Shown here one piece after another: positions 27,501 to 44,100 of a stretch of 64,000 nucleotides of DNA. Position 1 is the first letter of the stretch, and every line of letters begins with the position of its first letter. Below the pieces are notes generated by a model. The model ran no database searches. It was given only the letters and a program-made list of their open reading frames with translations, and was not told the origin of the DNA. The stretch is from Rhea pennata (Eukaryota > Chordata > Aves > Rheiformes > Rheidae), in contig NC_084702.1 of assembly GCF_028389875.1 (NCBI RefSeq), forward strand, positions 59,684,553 to 59,748,552, written 5' to 3'. A program made the position numbers and the translations under genes.

Positions 27501-28599
27501 CTAGGGTTATTTTTCCCTAGGTGCAGGACTTAGCACTTGCCCTTGTTGAACCTCATGAGGTTCCTCTCTGCCCAACTCTCCAGCCTGTCCAGGTCTCTCT
27601 GAATGGCAGCACAATGCTCAGGCGTATCAGCCACTCCTCCCAGCTTGGTAATATCAGCAAAAATTGCTGAGGGTGTACTCTGTCCCTTCATCTAGGTCAT
27701 TGATGAAGAAGTTGAATGGGATGGGACCCAGTACTGACCCCTGGGGGACTCCATTAGCCACAGGCCTCCAACTAGACTCCATGTCACTGATGACAACCCT
27801 CTGAGCTCTGCCTTTCAGCCAGTTCTCAATCCACTTTGCTGTCCATTTGTCTAACCTACACTTCCTGCGCTTATGTAGGAGGATGTTATGGGAGACAGCA
27901 TCAAAAGCCTTGCTGATGTCAAGGTAGACAACGTCCACTGCTCTGCCCTCATCTACCCAGCCAGTCATTCCATCACAGAAGGCTATCAGATTGGTTAAGC
28001 AGGATTTCCCCTTGGTGAATCCTTGCTGGATACTCCTGATCACCTTCTTTTCCTCCACATGTCTGGAGATGACATCCAGAATGAGCTGTTCCATCACCTT
28101 TCCAGGGATGGAGGTGAGGCTGACCAGCCTACAGTTGCCTGGGTCCTCCTGCATACAAATGACATCACTTAACATAGTAAGGTGAAAGCATAAATATGAC
28201 CTCTATTTTACAAAAAAGGCACAAAGATATTAATATTGCACATGAAATAATTCTAGCAACTCCTATCCCAATTCAGTCACTACCTTCCATACAAAGCTGG
28301 ATGAAATTTCGACATGCTTTTGGTGCTTCCTTTGACCACAATTCTATATCGATGTCTCCCGCTGTCGTCCTCAGCAAAACCTATAAAAACATAGATAAAC
28401 ACGTTATCAGTTTTCCCGCAACTTAATCGCCCACCAAAGCACACCACTACCGAGTTTTAAGGAGTACAGGCAGGTTGGTAACCGCGGCCGATCGGCACAC
28501 GCACACGGAGCGGCGCCAGGGCGGCCGCCGCCGCCGCGCCGCGCGGGCAGCCCTCACCTTGCCGTTGGTGGGAGGCTCCTGGATGTAGATGTTGCTCAT
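15352..28599 (-). CDS. CWC27: CWC27 spliceosome-associated cyclophilin, 5' ten coding exons (gene continues off left edge)
   Basis: CWC27 is a nuclear cyclophilin-type protein of the activated spliceosome. Joining minus-strand exons 28599-28558, 28380-28284, 25343-25231, 23880-23737, 23127-23029, 22820-22717, 21730-21661, 20107-20028, 17606-17573 and 15527-15352 keeps one frame for 959 nt (319 codons plus 2 nt), with AG acceptors and GT donors throughout. It starts [14 protein letters not shown], as in human CWC27. Residues about 15-165 form the cyclophilin fold ([29 protein letters not shown]). The usual active-site Trp is Glu122, as in human, so isomerase activity is probably lost. After the fold come a Lys/Glu-rich linker, an acidic run ([10 protein letters not shown]) and the conserved [10 protein letters not shown] segment. 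The last exon here ends in phase 2 and the next is not visible, so roughly the last third of the protein lies beyond position 1. The gene is divergent from SREK1IP1 across a CpG island. Identity is very secure; only the acceptor of exon 10 is uncertain. Confidence 0.96.
15528..17572 (-). other. CWC27: CWC27 intron 9
   Basis: About 2 kb with a (TA)n tract at 16036-16056. An open frame of about 90 codons at 16056-16328 on the plus strand has no recognisable product and probably is chance. Confidence 0.7.
16036..16056 (+). repeat. (TA)n microsatellite
   Basis: About ten TA dinucleotides in CWC27 intron 9. Confidence 0.9.
17573..17606 (-). CDS. CWC27: CWC27 coding exon 9 (34 nt microexon)
   Basis: A 34-nt exon completing a Ser codon and adding [11 protein letters not shown]. 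The acceptor follows a strong T tract and ends TTCTAG; the donor is GTCAGT. Sequence similarity to human (SEKGDAPDLVDD) is low, but length and phase match exactly (12 codons to phase 0). Confidence 0.85.
17607..20027 (-). other. CWC27: CWC27 intron 8
   Basis: 2.4 kb intron; more than half is an ancient CR1 copy (about 18640-19900). A (TTA)n tract lies at 17946-17966. Confidence 0.7.
18640..19900 (+). mobile_element. Ancient CR1-type LINE relic
   Basis: Diverged reverse-transcriptase and 3' sequence in plus orientation. Landmarks are GTGGTGCTCCACAGGAGTCT at about 18884 (the GVPQGSVLG region), AGCAAAATGGCAGGTGAAAT near 19045, TATATGAGGAAAAGTTGAG near 19421, and GGAGGTACTTCTTCCTGCAA near 19606. 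A later poly(A) run (19580-19605) interrupts it. Confidence 0.75.
20028..20107 (-). CDS. CWC27: CWC27 coding exon 8
   Basis: Encodes [20 protein letters not shown] then SVPAVK, nearly identical to human up to SVP. Acceptor ACAG, donor GTTAAT, ends in phase 2. Confidence 0.93.
20108..21660 (-). other. CWC27: CWC27 intron 7
   Basis: 1.55 kb AT-rich intron with an AAG-rich simple stretch around 20115-20140. No gene or interspersed repeat recognised. Confidence 0.7.
21661..21730 (-). CDS. CWC27: CWC27 coding exon 7
   Basis: Encodes [23 protein letters not shown] (23 residues, plus the last base of the preceding Lys codon), matching human [18 protein letters not shown]. Acceptor AAAG, donor GTAATG, ends in phase 0. 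Confidence 0.94.
21731..22716 (-). other. CWC27: CWC27 intron 6
   Basis: About 1 kb of AT-rich sequence in which I recognise nothing. Confidence 0.7.
22717..22820 (-). CDS. CWC27: CWC27 coding exon 6
   Basis: Encodes [20 protein letters not shown] and a Lys/Glu-rich stretch ending at GT plus two bases (AA) of the next Lys codon. Donor GTAAAT; ends in phase 2. It begins the charged region outside the cyclophilin fold. Confidence 0.94.
23029..23127 (-). CDS. CWC27: CWC27 coding exon 5
   Basis: 33 codons, [20 protein letters not shown] followed by [13 protein letters not shown], finishing the cyclophilin domain. Acceptor CAG, donor GTAGAT, phase 0 at both ends. Confidence 0.95.
23128..23736 (-). 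other. CWC27: CWC27 intron 4
   Basis: 609 bp of AT-rich intron; nothing recognised. Confidence 0.7.
23737..23880 (-). CDS. CWC27: CWC27 coding exon 4
   Basis: 48 codons from [13 protein letters not shown] through [20 protein letters not shown] to FGK, phase 0 at both ends. Glu122 stands where active cyclophilins have Trp. The donor GTCTGC is weaker than consensus, but the protein junction to exon 5 (FGK|VTGDT) is the expected one. Confidence 0.95.
23881..25230 (-). other. CWC27: CWC27 intron 3
   Basis: 1.35 kb of AT-rich intron; nothing recognised. Confidence 0.7.
25231..25343 (-). CDS. CWC27: CWC27 coding exon 3
   Basis: Encodes [14 protein letters not shown] and the glycine-rich loop to GAPFK, the core of the cyclophilin peptide-binding face including the catalytic-type Arg56. 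The acceptor follows a T-rich tract and the donor is GTAGAT. The first codon, split with exon 2, reads Glu where human has Ala. Confidence 0.95.
25344..28283 (-). other. CWC27: CWC27 intron 2
   Basis: 2.9 kb intron. Its half nearest exon 2 is a 5'-truncated CR1 LINE (26853-28172) in the same orientation as the gene. The remainder is unremarkable. Confidence 0.75.
26853..28172 (-). mobile_element. 5'-truncated CR1 LINE (1.3 kb)
   Basis: A younger CR1 copy with the classic 3' UTR (GAGATCATCTAGTCCAACCT on the plus strand) and terminal ATTCTATGA-like end near 26853. Minus-strand 28175-27654 encodes an RT fragment with [15 protein letters not shown] and [10 protein letters not shown]. Just after this the frame shifts, and the usual FADD box reads FADI, so the enzyme is dead. 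It inserted in CWC27 intron 2, in the gene's orientation. Confidence 0.93.
28284..28380 (-). CDS. CWC27: CWC27 coding exon 2
   Basis: Encodes the start of the cyclophilin fold, [20 protein letters not shown] followed by [12 protein letters not shown]. The acceptor AG is at 28382-28381 and the donor GTAGTG starts at 28283. It ends in phase 1, completed by exon 3. Confidence 0.95.
28558..28599 (-). CDS. CWC27: CWC27 coding exon 1
   Basis: The ATG is at 28599-28597 and encodes the 14 residues [14 protein letters not shown]. The donor GTGAGG begins at 28557. The exon ends in phase 0. The start is fixed by identity to the human N-terminus and by its place in the CpG island. Confidence 0.95.
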
Positions 28600-28676
28600 G
28601 GTCGGGAGAGGGGCGTCGCGCGAGCTCGCCGCCCGCCCCGGCGCCTCGCCGCCGAAACTGCGCTACCGCCGCGGGC

Positions 28677-28692
28677 CTGCCGCCATCTTGGG
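28677..28692 (-). promoter_or_regulatory. YY1-type motif near CWC27 start
   Basis: The plus strand reads GCCGCCATCTTGG, the reverse complement of CCAAGATGGCGGC, which matches the YY1 consensus AANATGGCNGC. It lies about 80 bp upstream of the CWC27 ATG and is oriented with CWC27, as is common at transcription starts of housekeeping genes. Confidence 0.6.
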
Positions 28693-28990
28693 CGCTCCTA
28701 CCCAGCCCGCGGAGGTGGGGAGGCGGCCGCCCAAGGCGGCGGCGAGGAGAAGGGGATAAGTCCGCGGTCAGAGCCACCACGCGGGCCGAGGAGCACCCGC
28801 TCGGCCCCAGGGGCACCCGCAAGCTCCTCCCGGAAAGTCACGTCCCGCGCCTTCACTCCTGCGCGGCGCGCGGGGGGCGCCGTCCTCCCTGCGAGTGGCA
28901 CGGTCCTGGCGTGCGCCGCGCAAAGCCTTCCGGCGGGGAGCGCCGGCGAGGCGGGCGGAGCGGAGCGGGGTCGGGGCCGCGGGGGGCTCC

Positions 28991-34737
<5,747 letters not shown>

Positions 34738-35165
34738 GGTGCTGGCCTGTTTTTGCTTCCGCTTCCATTGAGACTAGGATGCTTTTCCTTTGAAATATAA
34801 CCTATTTATGCTTTGCAATTCTGTTGTTTTAAAATGATACATATATATATTTTTGAAGAAATCTATTTGCAAATATCAGTGCTTCAGATTATTAAATGGA
34901 TGATTTGGGAAAAGAATCTATTCTTCAAGTTTATTATTACCCAACCATGCAAGTTGGACTCGTTTGACTCATAGTTCAGTTTTATTACTTGTATTTTGAA
35001 TCCTTTATCCTAAGATATGGCAAACTTCAGTTTGCAAGTAATTGTGTAGAAGGGTTCAGACTTAAATAGACTTTGCATTGGAACGGTTAAATCAAATTTG
35101 GAAATTTAAATAAGACTTTCTATTATTTTATTCTTTAAATAAATGTTTTATATAACACTGTCTAC
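34738..35165 (+). other. SREK1IP1: SREK1IP1 3' UTR
   Basis: AT-rich sequence after the stop. A canonical AATAAA lies at 35138-35143, about 400 nt past TGA, so cleavage is likely near 35155-35170. The exact end is inferred. Confidence 0.6.
35138..35143 (+). terminator. Polyadenylation signal AATAAA for SREK1IP1
   Basis: The first canonical hexamer in a plausible setting downstream of the SREK1IP1 stop, followed by a T/A-rich stretch. Usage is inferred. Confidence 0.55.
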
Positions 35166-38100
35166 CTATGTATACTATGCAATAAGTGCAAATGAGGAAT
35201 AGTCTTTCCCAATAGTCTGAGTCGGGAGAGGGGAAAGAACAGGAGATAAGGACCTGATGGAGATTGCTCCTTCAAAGTAATCTTATGAAATTGATCTAGT
35301 AATAGATTTTTGAAATATACAAATACATGTTCTTTTGGCACGATCACTGTGTGAGTAATCTGAAAATAAGCAAAAACAAACAGAACCTATGGATCTTTCA
35401 TAGTCCTTCTGTTCTGCCTAGGTTCTGTTCTTTTGCATTTACAGCTACTTCATCTTTTTAAGAAGGATATAAAATGCCACTTCTTAACACTAGAAACCTA
35501 TGTAGCAAGATTGTTTACGATAATTTAAGTGCTGTATTAATATAGTATGTGTTGATTAATGCTTATACAAATCTAAACAGAGCAAACCCAAAGACTGACA
35601 CTTGACAAGAATCTTGAAGTGTGCATTTATTCTAACAACCCCCCTGCATTGAAAGCTTTTTTTCCCCTCTTATGTAAATTAACAATCTATCCTATTGAAG
35701 TTGGTAATAAAATTTACCATTTGCTATGGAGGAGTTAGGATAAGCAAGTCAAAATTTTGTAAGACCTGGATGCCAGCGTGTTCAAATACCTTGCACCGGT
35801 ATAAGGAACAGATTCAAAAAAGACAGACACACCTAAAATCTGCTCAACTCGAATGCATGTTACTATTCCTGGGATGTCTAAACCTCACATTGCCTGTATT
35901 TACATTTTCTTGAGAATTTCCTTCATGCCTGTAAATTTGTTTTTTGCTAAGGCATGGAACTGCTTCTGCCTGAGCAGCTAGGCATACAGCTGCTGCTTAA
36001 ACTTCACAGGGGTCAAAAGATGAGGGAGAGTGACACCTAAGCTTCCTTGAGAATGAAAGCTTTTATTTTTTATATCCACTTTATTTTTTTTCTACGTAGG
36101 ATAAAGCATTGACTCAGTACAAAAGGCTTTGTAAAGCTAGTATCTTAATTAATAGGCAATGCTACTTCTGCTGTTGAAGCTGTGATAGTAAACATCACAC
36201 AGTGACAGATTCATGGAAGCTGCAGAACAGAGGAAAAATAATGTGCAACCTTCTAAGTAGATCTTTCAGTAGAAGATGGAAAGAGTCTTTGCATCTGTTT
36301 TTCTTTGATCCGATCTCTAATTCTTAATGTTAGCACTATCATTTCTTGTGATGGGCTTGGATAATAAAGATTAGACTCCTTAATTAGCTGATGCCTGTAC
36401 ATAAGACAGAGAAGGTATAGTATAATAAGCATTTCTTTCTGCAGTACTAATTTAATGGCTTTTGTCACTCTTGTTCATTCTAGTTGTCTTAATGTTGCTG
36501 TGGCTATTAGTGGAGCTGCAGGGCAGGTAAAAAAACATTGTTTAATTGGATTAGTTCCCTAAACCAATCATTCTGAAGAAGGCAACAGGGGAGTTGTGGG
36601 CTACTTAGGCCAGTACTTTTGCCAAAGGAAATATTTAATCCAAGTCACAGCTTAAGATGCAACTCAGTGCATTCCCCCCCCCCCCAAATGCTTCTTACTT
36701 AGTGGTATTTGAAGGGTTACTGGTGTTAGGGGAATTCAGAGTTCGGTGTAGTTCTCCCACACTCTTATGTGGACCTGTCAGCTCTGGAGAAGGGGTGTTT
36801 GTACCTTAAGTGATTTTGAAGGCTTCAGATATTTCATCTGAAAACAAAGAACCAAAGAGTTTTACTAAGCTTTACATAGCAGAATGACTGCATACCAGTA
36901 TGACTGAAAAGTTTATTGCCCAAAACGTATTAGGGTCAGTATAGCTGTATGTATCAGTATAATTCGACTCTTAAGTTATTTTTTAGTGACAAAGAGAAGG
37001 GATGGGGTCTTAAAGTTTAGAAAGTAATTGGTTTAAACTTTAGTAGTGTTCCTTATGCTTCAGTGTAGTTTTAAATAGCCATTTTAGATTTTAGTTTTAA
37101 TTGTTGAAATCAAAAGATTACCTATCTAAATGATACTGCAATTACCTTTCATGCAGCATTATAGCAATTCTACTTACAGTGATATTTTGTACAAAAACAT
37201 AAGGCATAAATTTCAAAGTTCAGGTTTTACCACTTATCAATAGCAAACATATTTTCATATCAGAAAAAAGCTTTTATAATATGAACAATTTAAATATCAC
37301 TATTCTGTCAATTCATGTATTTATGTAACAGCAGAAATAATATCATATATCAACTTATTCAGGCCATGTTTCAGTTTATTTATAAAGAGGTAGATTAGAG
37401 TCAGTGAACTTTGCCATGGAAGTAAGATCTGAGGTATGTTAATGCTGTATGAAGGAAGTGCTGCAATGAACAGTTCTCCACCACATTAGTATTTGCAAAT
37501 CTTTAAAAGGTGATATAAAAATCTGTATTTTAGTGTTTTTCTTCTTTGATTTAGCCGTAACTTCTAATGAGTCTAAAGCATGGTAACAAATGATACTGTT
37601 TCACCTGAGTCTAAGCCTGAACCTGAATCCCTACTCTAGTTTCAGAAAAAGAACTGACATTCAGAAGGTTTAGGTATCAGAAGAGGACTTCTGATTTTAA
37701 AACTCAGTCTTTTCTTTAGTCTTATCAAGTGTTATTACCTTCAGTATTCATATATCACATTTCAAGGGCAATGCCTGACATAACTGATACTTATTCACAA
37801 TCCCATGATATTAATTGTATACTTATTCCCAAACAAGCACCAAAGTCTTACACTAGGAAAGTGCTGCCAGTTACAGAATATGGACTGTCTTCTCTTGTCA
37901 GTAGAACTCAGTTACAGGATCAAACATATTTTCAGAAGGAAAGACAAAAACAACACATATGAGCAGTCCTGGCATGTGGGGCAAGATCAAGAAATGAAAT
38001 GAAGACGAGTAGATCCAACAAATAGAATAATGAAGGATTAACAACCTCCATGCTCCTTACAAATAAGCTCCTGAATGCAGACCAACATCTGTGAATAGGC

Positions 38101-41100
38101 AGCAGGAAATGAAACTGATGCCTAGTCTTTCCTTCAGTCTTCTACCCAGATAGCAAGAGGAAAATGTGCATGTCTTCTGCAGTCCAGTTACCGGCTGGGG
38201 GACAAATTCTAGAGCATAAAATGTGCCAATGGTTGGATTCACTCTGAGAATTCTTTTTAAATCAAAAATGAATGAAGCTATTATCTTACAAATAGACAAA
38301 GAAAATACATATTCAGAACTACAAAAATAGCTTCACTATTCTCTGCAGCAAGTGAAACACTGCGAGAAACATGCTTTAATTTATGATGTCGAGTGTATGT
38401 ACTTTTTTATGTATGTAGAGAAATACAGAGTTAATTAATTTCCACATGATCAGATACATTTGTATAACATCTTAATTTGGATACACTATTCCGATCTGTA
38501 AAGACACTTCATCAACCAGAAAATACCTATTATCTTCATGATCTCTTAACTTTTGAAGTACTTGAGTTGCTACTAGCATTAAATTATGTATACAGCACTA
38601 AACTTTTAATTTAATACCAGTTTTCTAATTTATCAATATTAACAAATAAAATTGTCGTAATATGAAAGTCTATAATAAAAACAGTCTATTTAACAGAGTT
38701 CATTTGAACTCTAGCCATAATATTCAAAATACAACTAACTTGTTTACAGTTTTCTGCATAGGTTAAATATTTTTCCTACTGAGAAAATATACAGTACTCC
38801 TTAAAAAATGATAGAGAATGATTAATTCTTATTTATCAATATTTGATATAAATATCCTTGAGGCTTTAACACAGTGTAATCATTTATAAAACATCCTGGC
38901 AGACTTTTGGCCATCAGAACACTTCAACAAAGAATTAATTAAGCAGAGCTATAAGAAACAGGACATGAATATTGCCTTAGCATCCCTCTGTCCCAGTAGC
39001 TACAGTAGCCAGAAGTAGCTACAAACCATCTCTATGGATCCCGAATTCTAAACTGCTGAGACAATACTACCCAGTAATATTCTGAAGATGAAGTTCACAA
39101 ACCACAGTATTTATCTATATAGAACTCGATGCTTCATATTGTACAGTCTTTATCAAGATAGGGTAGGGGAAAAAATAAGGAAAGAATTTAAAGCTAATTC
39201 ATTAGCTAGTAAACAAAACTATCCATACAAAGTTGGGAGCAAAATCTGCTTTTAGTCTGCTTTCCACAAGAACTGTTCTAACATAAAAGTTCTCTGTTGT
39301 CTATGCTCTAAGAATGTATTTGGCTAAGTGTCAGCTGTCTGGCTGATTAAAAAAAAAAAAAAAAAAAAAAAGCATCAGAGCTCGCTTAAGTGGAATTCTT
39401 ATTGTAAATTACTAAAATGTTATTAAGCATATATTATTGAAGAATAGTTTTTAAAAATAGCTTAGAAACTGTATTTTACAACAAGCATATCTTCCTACAA
39501 GTCAGACAATTCACATGAAATGAATGGAATCTAAACCAAAGCCACTGAAAAGTATATGCCTTAAATGTAATTTTGTAGGAAATCAAAAGCTCTCAGAATT
39601 TTTTTCTTGCAGAATTTAATATGTGAATAACTTCTGACCATTTTAAGAATCAGTCTCAGTATCTCCCTGGTTAATAAGAACGTTCTTGTTTCTTCACAAC
39701 ATCAGTGTCAGAAGTACCAGATGAAGGGAAGAAACTTGAAAAGCTCTTTAATAGCTTGCTCAGGATAGATTACTCCTCATTCCATATTCTGCCCTCTTCT
39801 GGTAAGATTGCTGTCAGCCACAATAGTTTTCCAAGTGGAAAGTTGAAATGTCAGTCAAAACTCCTGTTTTTTGTTTTTATTATTACTCTCTCTAAACCAA
39901 ATACTGTCATGCCGGGGAACCATGAAAAACCTCTAGCATTGTAGTCTTTCTATCTTCAAAGTCTCTAGTTGGATGAGGAACTCAGGAATATATTTTTATA
40001 AGTAAAACAAAATAAGTATTTTCCCATTATAAATAATAGAGGAAAGGAGAAAAAAATCTAAATAATCTATACGCCATAATCGAAACAGCTGTATAAAAGC
40101 TGCAGTTATTATACAAAACCAAAGCCATAATGTTTTTCAGATAGAAATATACATGTTTTTGTTTATGCAATTATAGTATTCTACTATATGAGAAGTGACT
40201 GAGTGATGTAAAATACTAATGTTAAGTTTTGCAAACACTAGGTCATTTACAAAATAAATAGTGCAAAGGAAGCAGTGACACATCAACAGTAAGTGGGATG
40301 ACACCAGCTCATTAACATGTGCCTGGGAGAGAAATCAAATTCCAAGTACCTCATTATAGCCGGATGGACTAAGAGCTATCATGCCAAAAGGCTAGTAATA
40401 AAAATCAAGACCATACAATAGGATAGTATTTTATATATAATATATATATGTGTGTATATAAATATATATATTTCTTAAATTATGCAAACAAGATATCATA
40501 TTTTAGGACATAAAATTATAGATTGAATGCCAGACATCTGTTCTCTTATCAAATCAGTCAAACTCTTTGGCTTGAGTCTCTGAAAACAAGGTTTGGGAGA
40601 TTGCGTGTTTAAACAAGAAAAATCAAAACAAAACACCCACTGAGAGAAGAGCTCAAATTGGTGATGTAGCAGCTCACATGGAGAAATTTAAATTAGGTAA
40701 AAAATTCCTAAAAATTAAGTAGAATCTGGTATTACATTGTGGTGCAATATTCCACCCTTGATGAGTTGTATATCATTTTATAAAAATGATCTCTGCTTAT
40801 TTTGAGGATGACTCCATCATAGTAATTCAAAGTTGAAGACAGATGGTCCTAAGATGATGCAAAGAACAGCTGATCAACTTCAGCAACAAAATTCTATGTT
40901 TAAAATACTTGATCTTAAAGTATTTAGTATCCAGACCAGATCTGAGGAGAGGGGAGTTTCAAGACAGTTTGAAATGTAATAATGATACTAGTTTAACCTA
41001 TGCTCCATGCTTATTTAAATCCTGCTGATTACTCATTTTTTTCTCTTTTTTAAGTCATTTGTCATCTTACAGAAGGTTCACTAAAATCCATTAAAAATAC

Positions 41101-44100
41101 CTATTTCTTCAGCCAAAGCAACTGTGAGCTATTTCCAGACTCATGAGGCTAACATAAATCATTTTGGTGGTAGTAGCAGCTCAAATTTTAAACAAAGTTT
41201 TGGTGCTCTGCTCTGTAGAAAAATTTGGTGTCAGCTCACAATGATACAATTATGCCTTAACTGATTCTGGACTCCATGCATTCCAAAGGATAACACTGAC
41301 TTATATTTTACAGATGTTTTATCATTTACAGATGTCTCTTATCTTTTACTTGTTTTCAAAAACAAAAGCATTACTCCTATCTCTCTCTTCACTTAATCAT
41401 TCTTTTCACTCTTATCTCCCTTTTCTTCCACTCGCAGAAAAGGCATTTATTCTAAAACAGATGGCCTCCACTAGTTGTTCTAGTTAGTCTGAAAAGTATG
41501 AGTTATCTGTGATTTGGACATTAATTCTACTTGTTTAGAAAATAGATTAGGTGCAAAATTATTTGATTCATAATCCCAAACATTAATTTGGCTGAAATAT
41601 TACAGATTAAAAAAAAGGGTGGGGGGAAGGAAAAAAGGACTCATGGCAATTACAGATCAACACAACAACAAAAACCCCAAACTTGTAAAAACTGTCAGTC
41701 TACTGTGATAAGGCAGTAATTTAATTTTCCTTACAAGTAAAGAGTGCAGGCATATGTGACTATTAAATTTACAGTGCAGGCTTCAGTTCTCTATGCTCAT
41801 GTTCAGAAAGGAGAGAGTTAACCTCTTGACTTGGGCTTAGATGAGAAATCTCTGGATATTTATACTTGTAAAACCCTGGGTTTTACAAACTTTCAAGAAT
41901 TAAACAAGATAATTATTGCAGGGAAAAGAAAATCTATTTTTGAAGACAACAAGAAGAGTCAAATGATATACATTAATAATGAGCTGTCCAAAATAGGCTT
42001 CAGATAATTTATAATAGAAACCTTTTTAAGAAAACTATCAGACACTCAGATGTTGTTAAGTGCCTCAGACCTCAGAAATATCTGAGCAGTTATCTTAAAC
42101 TTTCCTAAAATTGCTTTTTTCCGAACAATTTTATTTCTGTATTTAGCTAACCAATATATTCTGGTTTGCTATAGAAACACTGAGTAGCCTGGCAGCAATT
42201 ATTACAGGGGTACCTAAGTTTCCTTTTGAGGAGCTTCCTCAATTCAGACCAGCTCTTCTGGTGAGGTACTGGAATTCAAGAAGTTACTGTGTTAGTAAGC
42301 CCAACATCAGAATAAAAGAGGTCAGGAAGATGAGGAGGCTAGAGTTTTGCCTCTAAGGAGAGACTTGGTTGCTTGTGCCAGGGACTAGGAATGCATAGTA
42401 CTGGAAGGAGGCTGAAACATTGGGATCTAACAAAAAATGTTTTCTTTTTTTAAGGTTTGTACCAATGAGAAGTTGCATACTTATTTCAAAGAAGAAAGAG
42501 CAGACTCTTAATCCTTCGAAAGATATGCTTTTTTAGATATAAAACCTTGAAATCCTCAAGAAAATCTGTTCTGTTACATTTAAATTCTACTAATTTGCTT
42601 TGCCAAACCTTTCCAAATCTCTAGGGTTCAGAACTTTAAATAATGTTCTGTTTCTACAACTGTTGCCAGACGAGTTTCATGTGCAATTGCTGTTTTTACC
42701 GTTACTCTTCTCCTGAAAGAGATTAATGGTTTGAATCTGGAAAAAGAAGGCCAAATGCATGTTGCTCTTGGGATCAGCAACTTTCTCTTGCTCTCCTTTT
42801 TTTTCCCCCCTAGCTTCTGCAGCATTATTACTTTCTCTTCTAAGTTGTAGCTCAGAAAAGATTAGCTTCTTTTCAATGCTGATAGTACAAACATTTTCTT
42901 TTTCCTATATGTCTAAAAAAATTCTCTAAGTTAACCTGTAGAAAACAGGATCTGGGTAAACTAAAGGAAGAAAAACAGAGAAGAAACATTTCTGTTATAA
43001 AATGACTATAGGTGCAGATTACTCTTCATTTGATGGATAAAAATGAATTGCTATAGGAATGTTTAAAGGAAGAAAGAAAAAAAAAACTTGACTTTTCACT
43101 TAGCAAAATACAGCTTGATAATGCCATGACCTTCCTAAGTATTAGGGAGATAGCAAGTAGACAACAAAGATGGAAAATTTAAAAGATAACATAATTATAC
43201 AAACAAATAGATATTAATTTTCCAATTTCCAGCCTAAATTTATTCTTGGGCAAAACTTTCTATATATCAAAGTTCCAGGAGAGCAAGAAATAAAAATTCT
43301 TAAATATGGAGCTTAGTAAATATAATAGGTTGTATGAAGATGTGGTTGCATGAGACAGCAAGAGACTGGACAGATAGAATCAGATGGTCTTTCTGAGTCC
43401 AGGATTCCTGCTACTACTGATATTTAACTTCATAGAAAAAAAATTCAGGGATATAAATACAAATAAATAAAATAAGATAAAATTTATAGAGAATAGGAAA
43501 TAAGGGGAAGTTTCAAGTACCAGTAAGGATAAAGGGAAAACACAACTACACTTGAAGAGATCAGAAACAACAGCAGAAATCAGTCAGAGAATCAACCGAA
43601 GAAAATCAGCCAGTTTGCACAGCAGTAAATCTGAAGGAAGCTTATCTGTGTCTTGTGTTTACAAAGTAGCTGCACAAAAAGCCTAGGCCTACATCCTTAA
43701 AGCTGTCCCATTACAGGGAGGGAAGTCATTAGTGTTGCACTCCTCAACTCAGATGTTGTGGAAACAACCAGTGTAAAAACTGGAAGAGTTCAGAGAGCCA
43801 AACAAAAAGTGTTTCAGACTAAAAACATGAGAATAGAACTGCAGAGTAGATTATGTCTATACTGAGAGCAGGATAACTTGGAAAAAAATGCTAGGGCAGG
43901 CAACCATCAACTAAGGAGAAAAGAGACACCTTTTAGTAGAGCATAACTGAGGTAGTAACTGTGACTTTAAAAACAGTACAGAGAAATAGAATGTCAGGAA
44001 AAAGATTTCCACTTTTTCTGTAAATTATTCAGCTGTGGAAAAAGCTTAAGGTCAGTATTTTCAACCTTTATCACTCTGCAATCCCTAAAAACATGTTAAA

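Noticed and set aside
27654-28175. 173-codon frame with reverse-transcriptase motifs
   Set aside because: Part of a 5'-truncated CR1 LINE with a frameshift and a damaged catalytic box, so reported as a mobile element and not as a gene.
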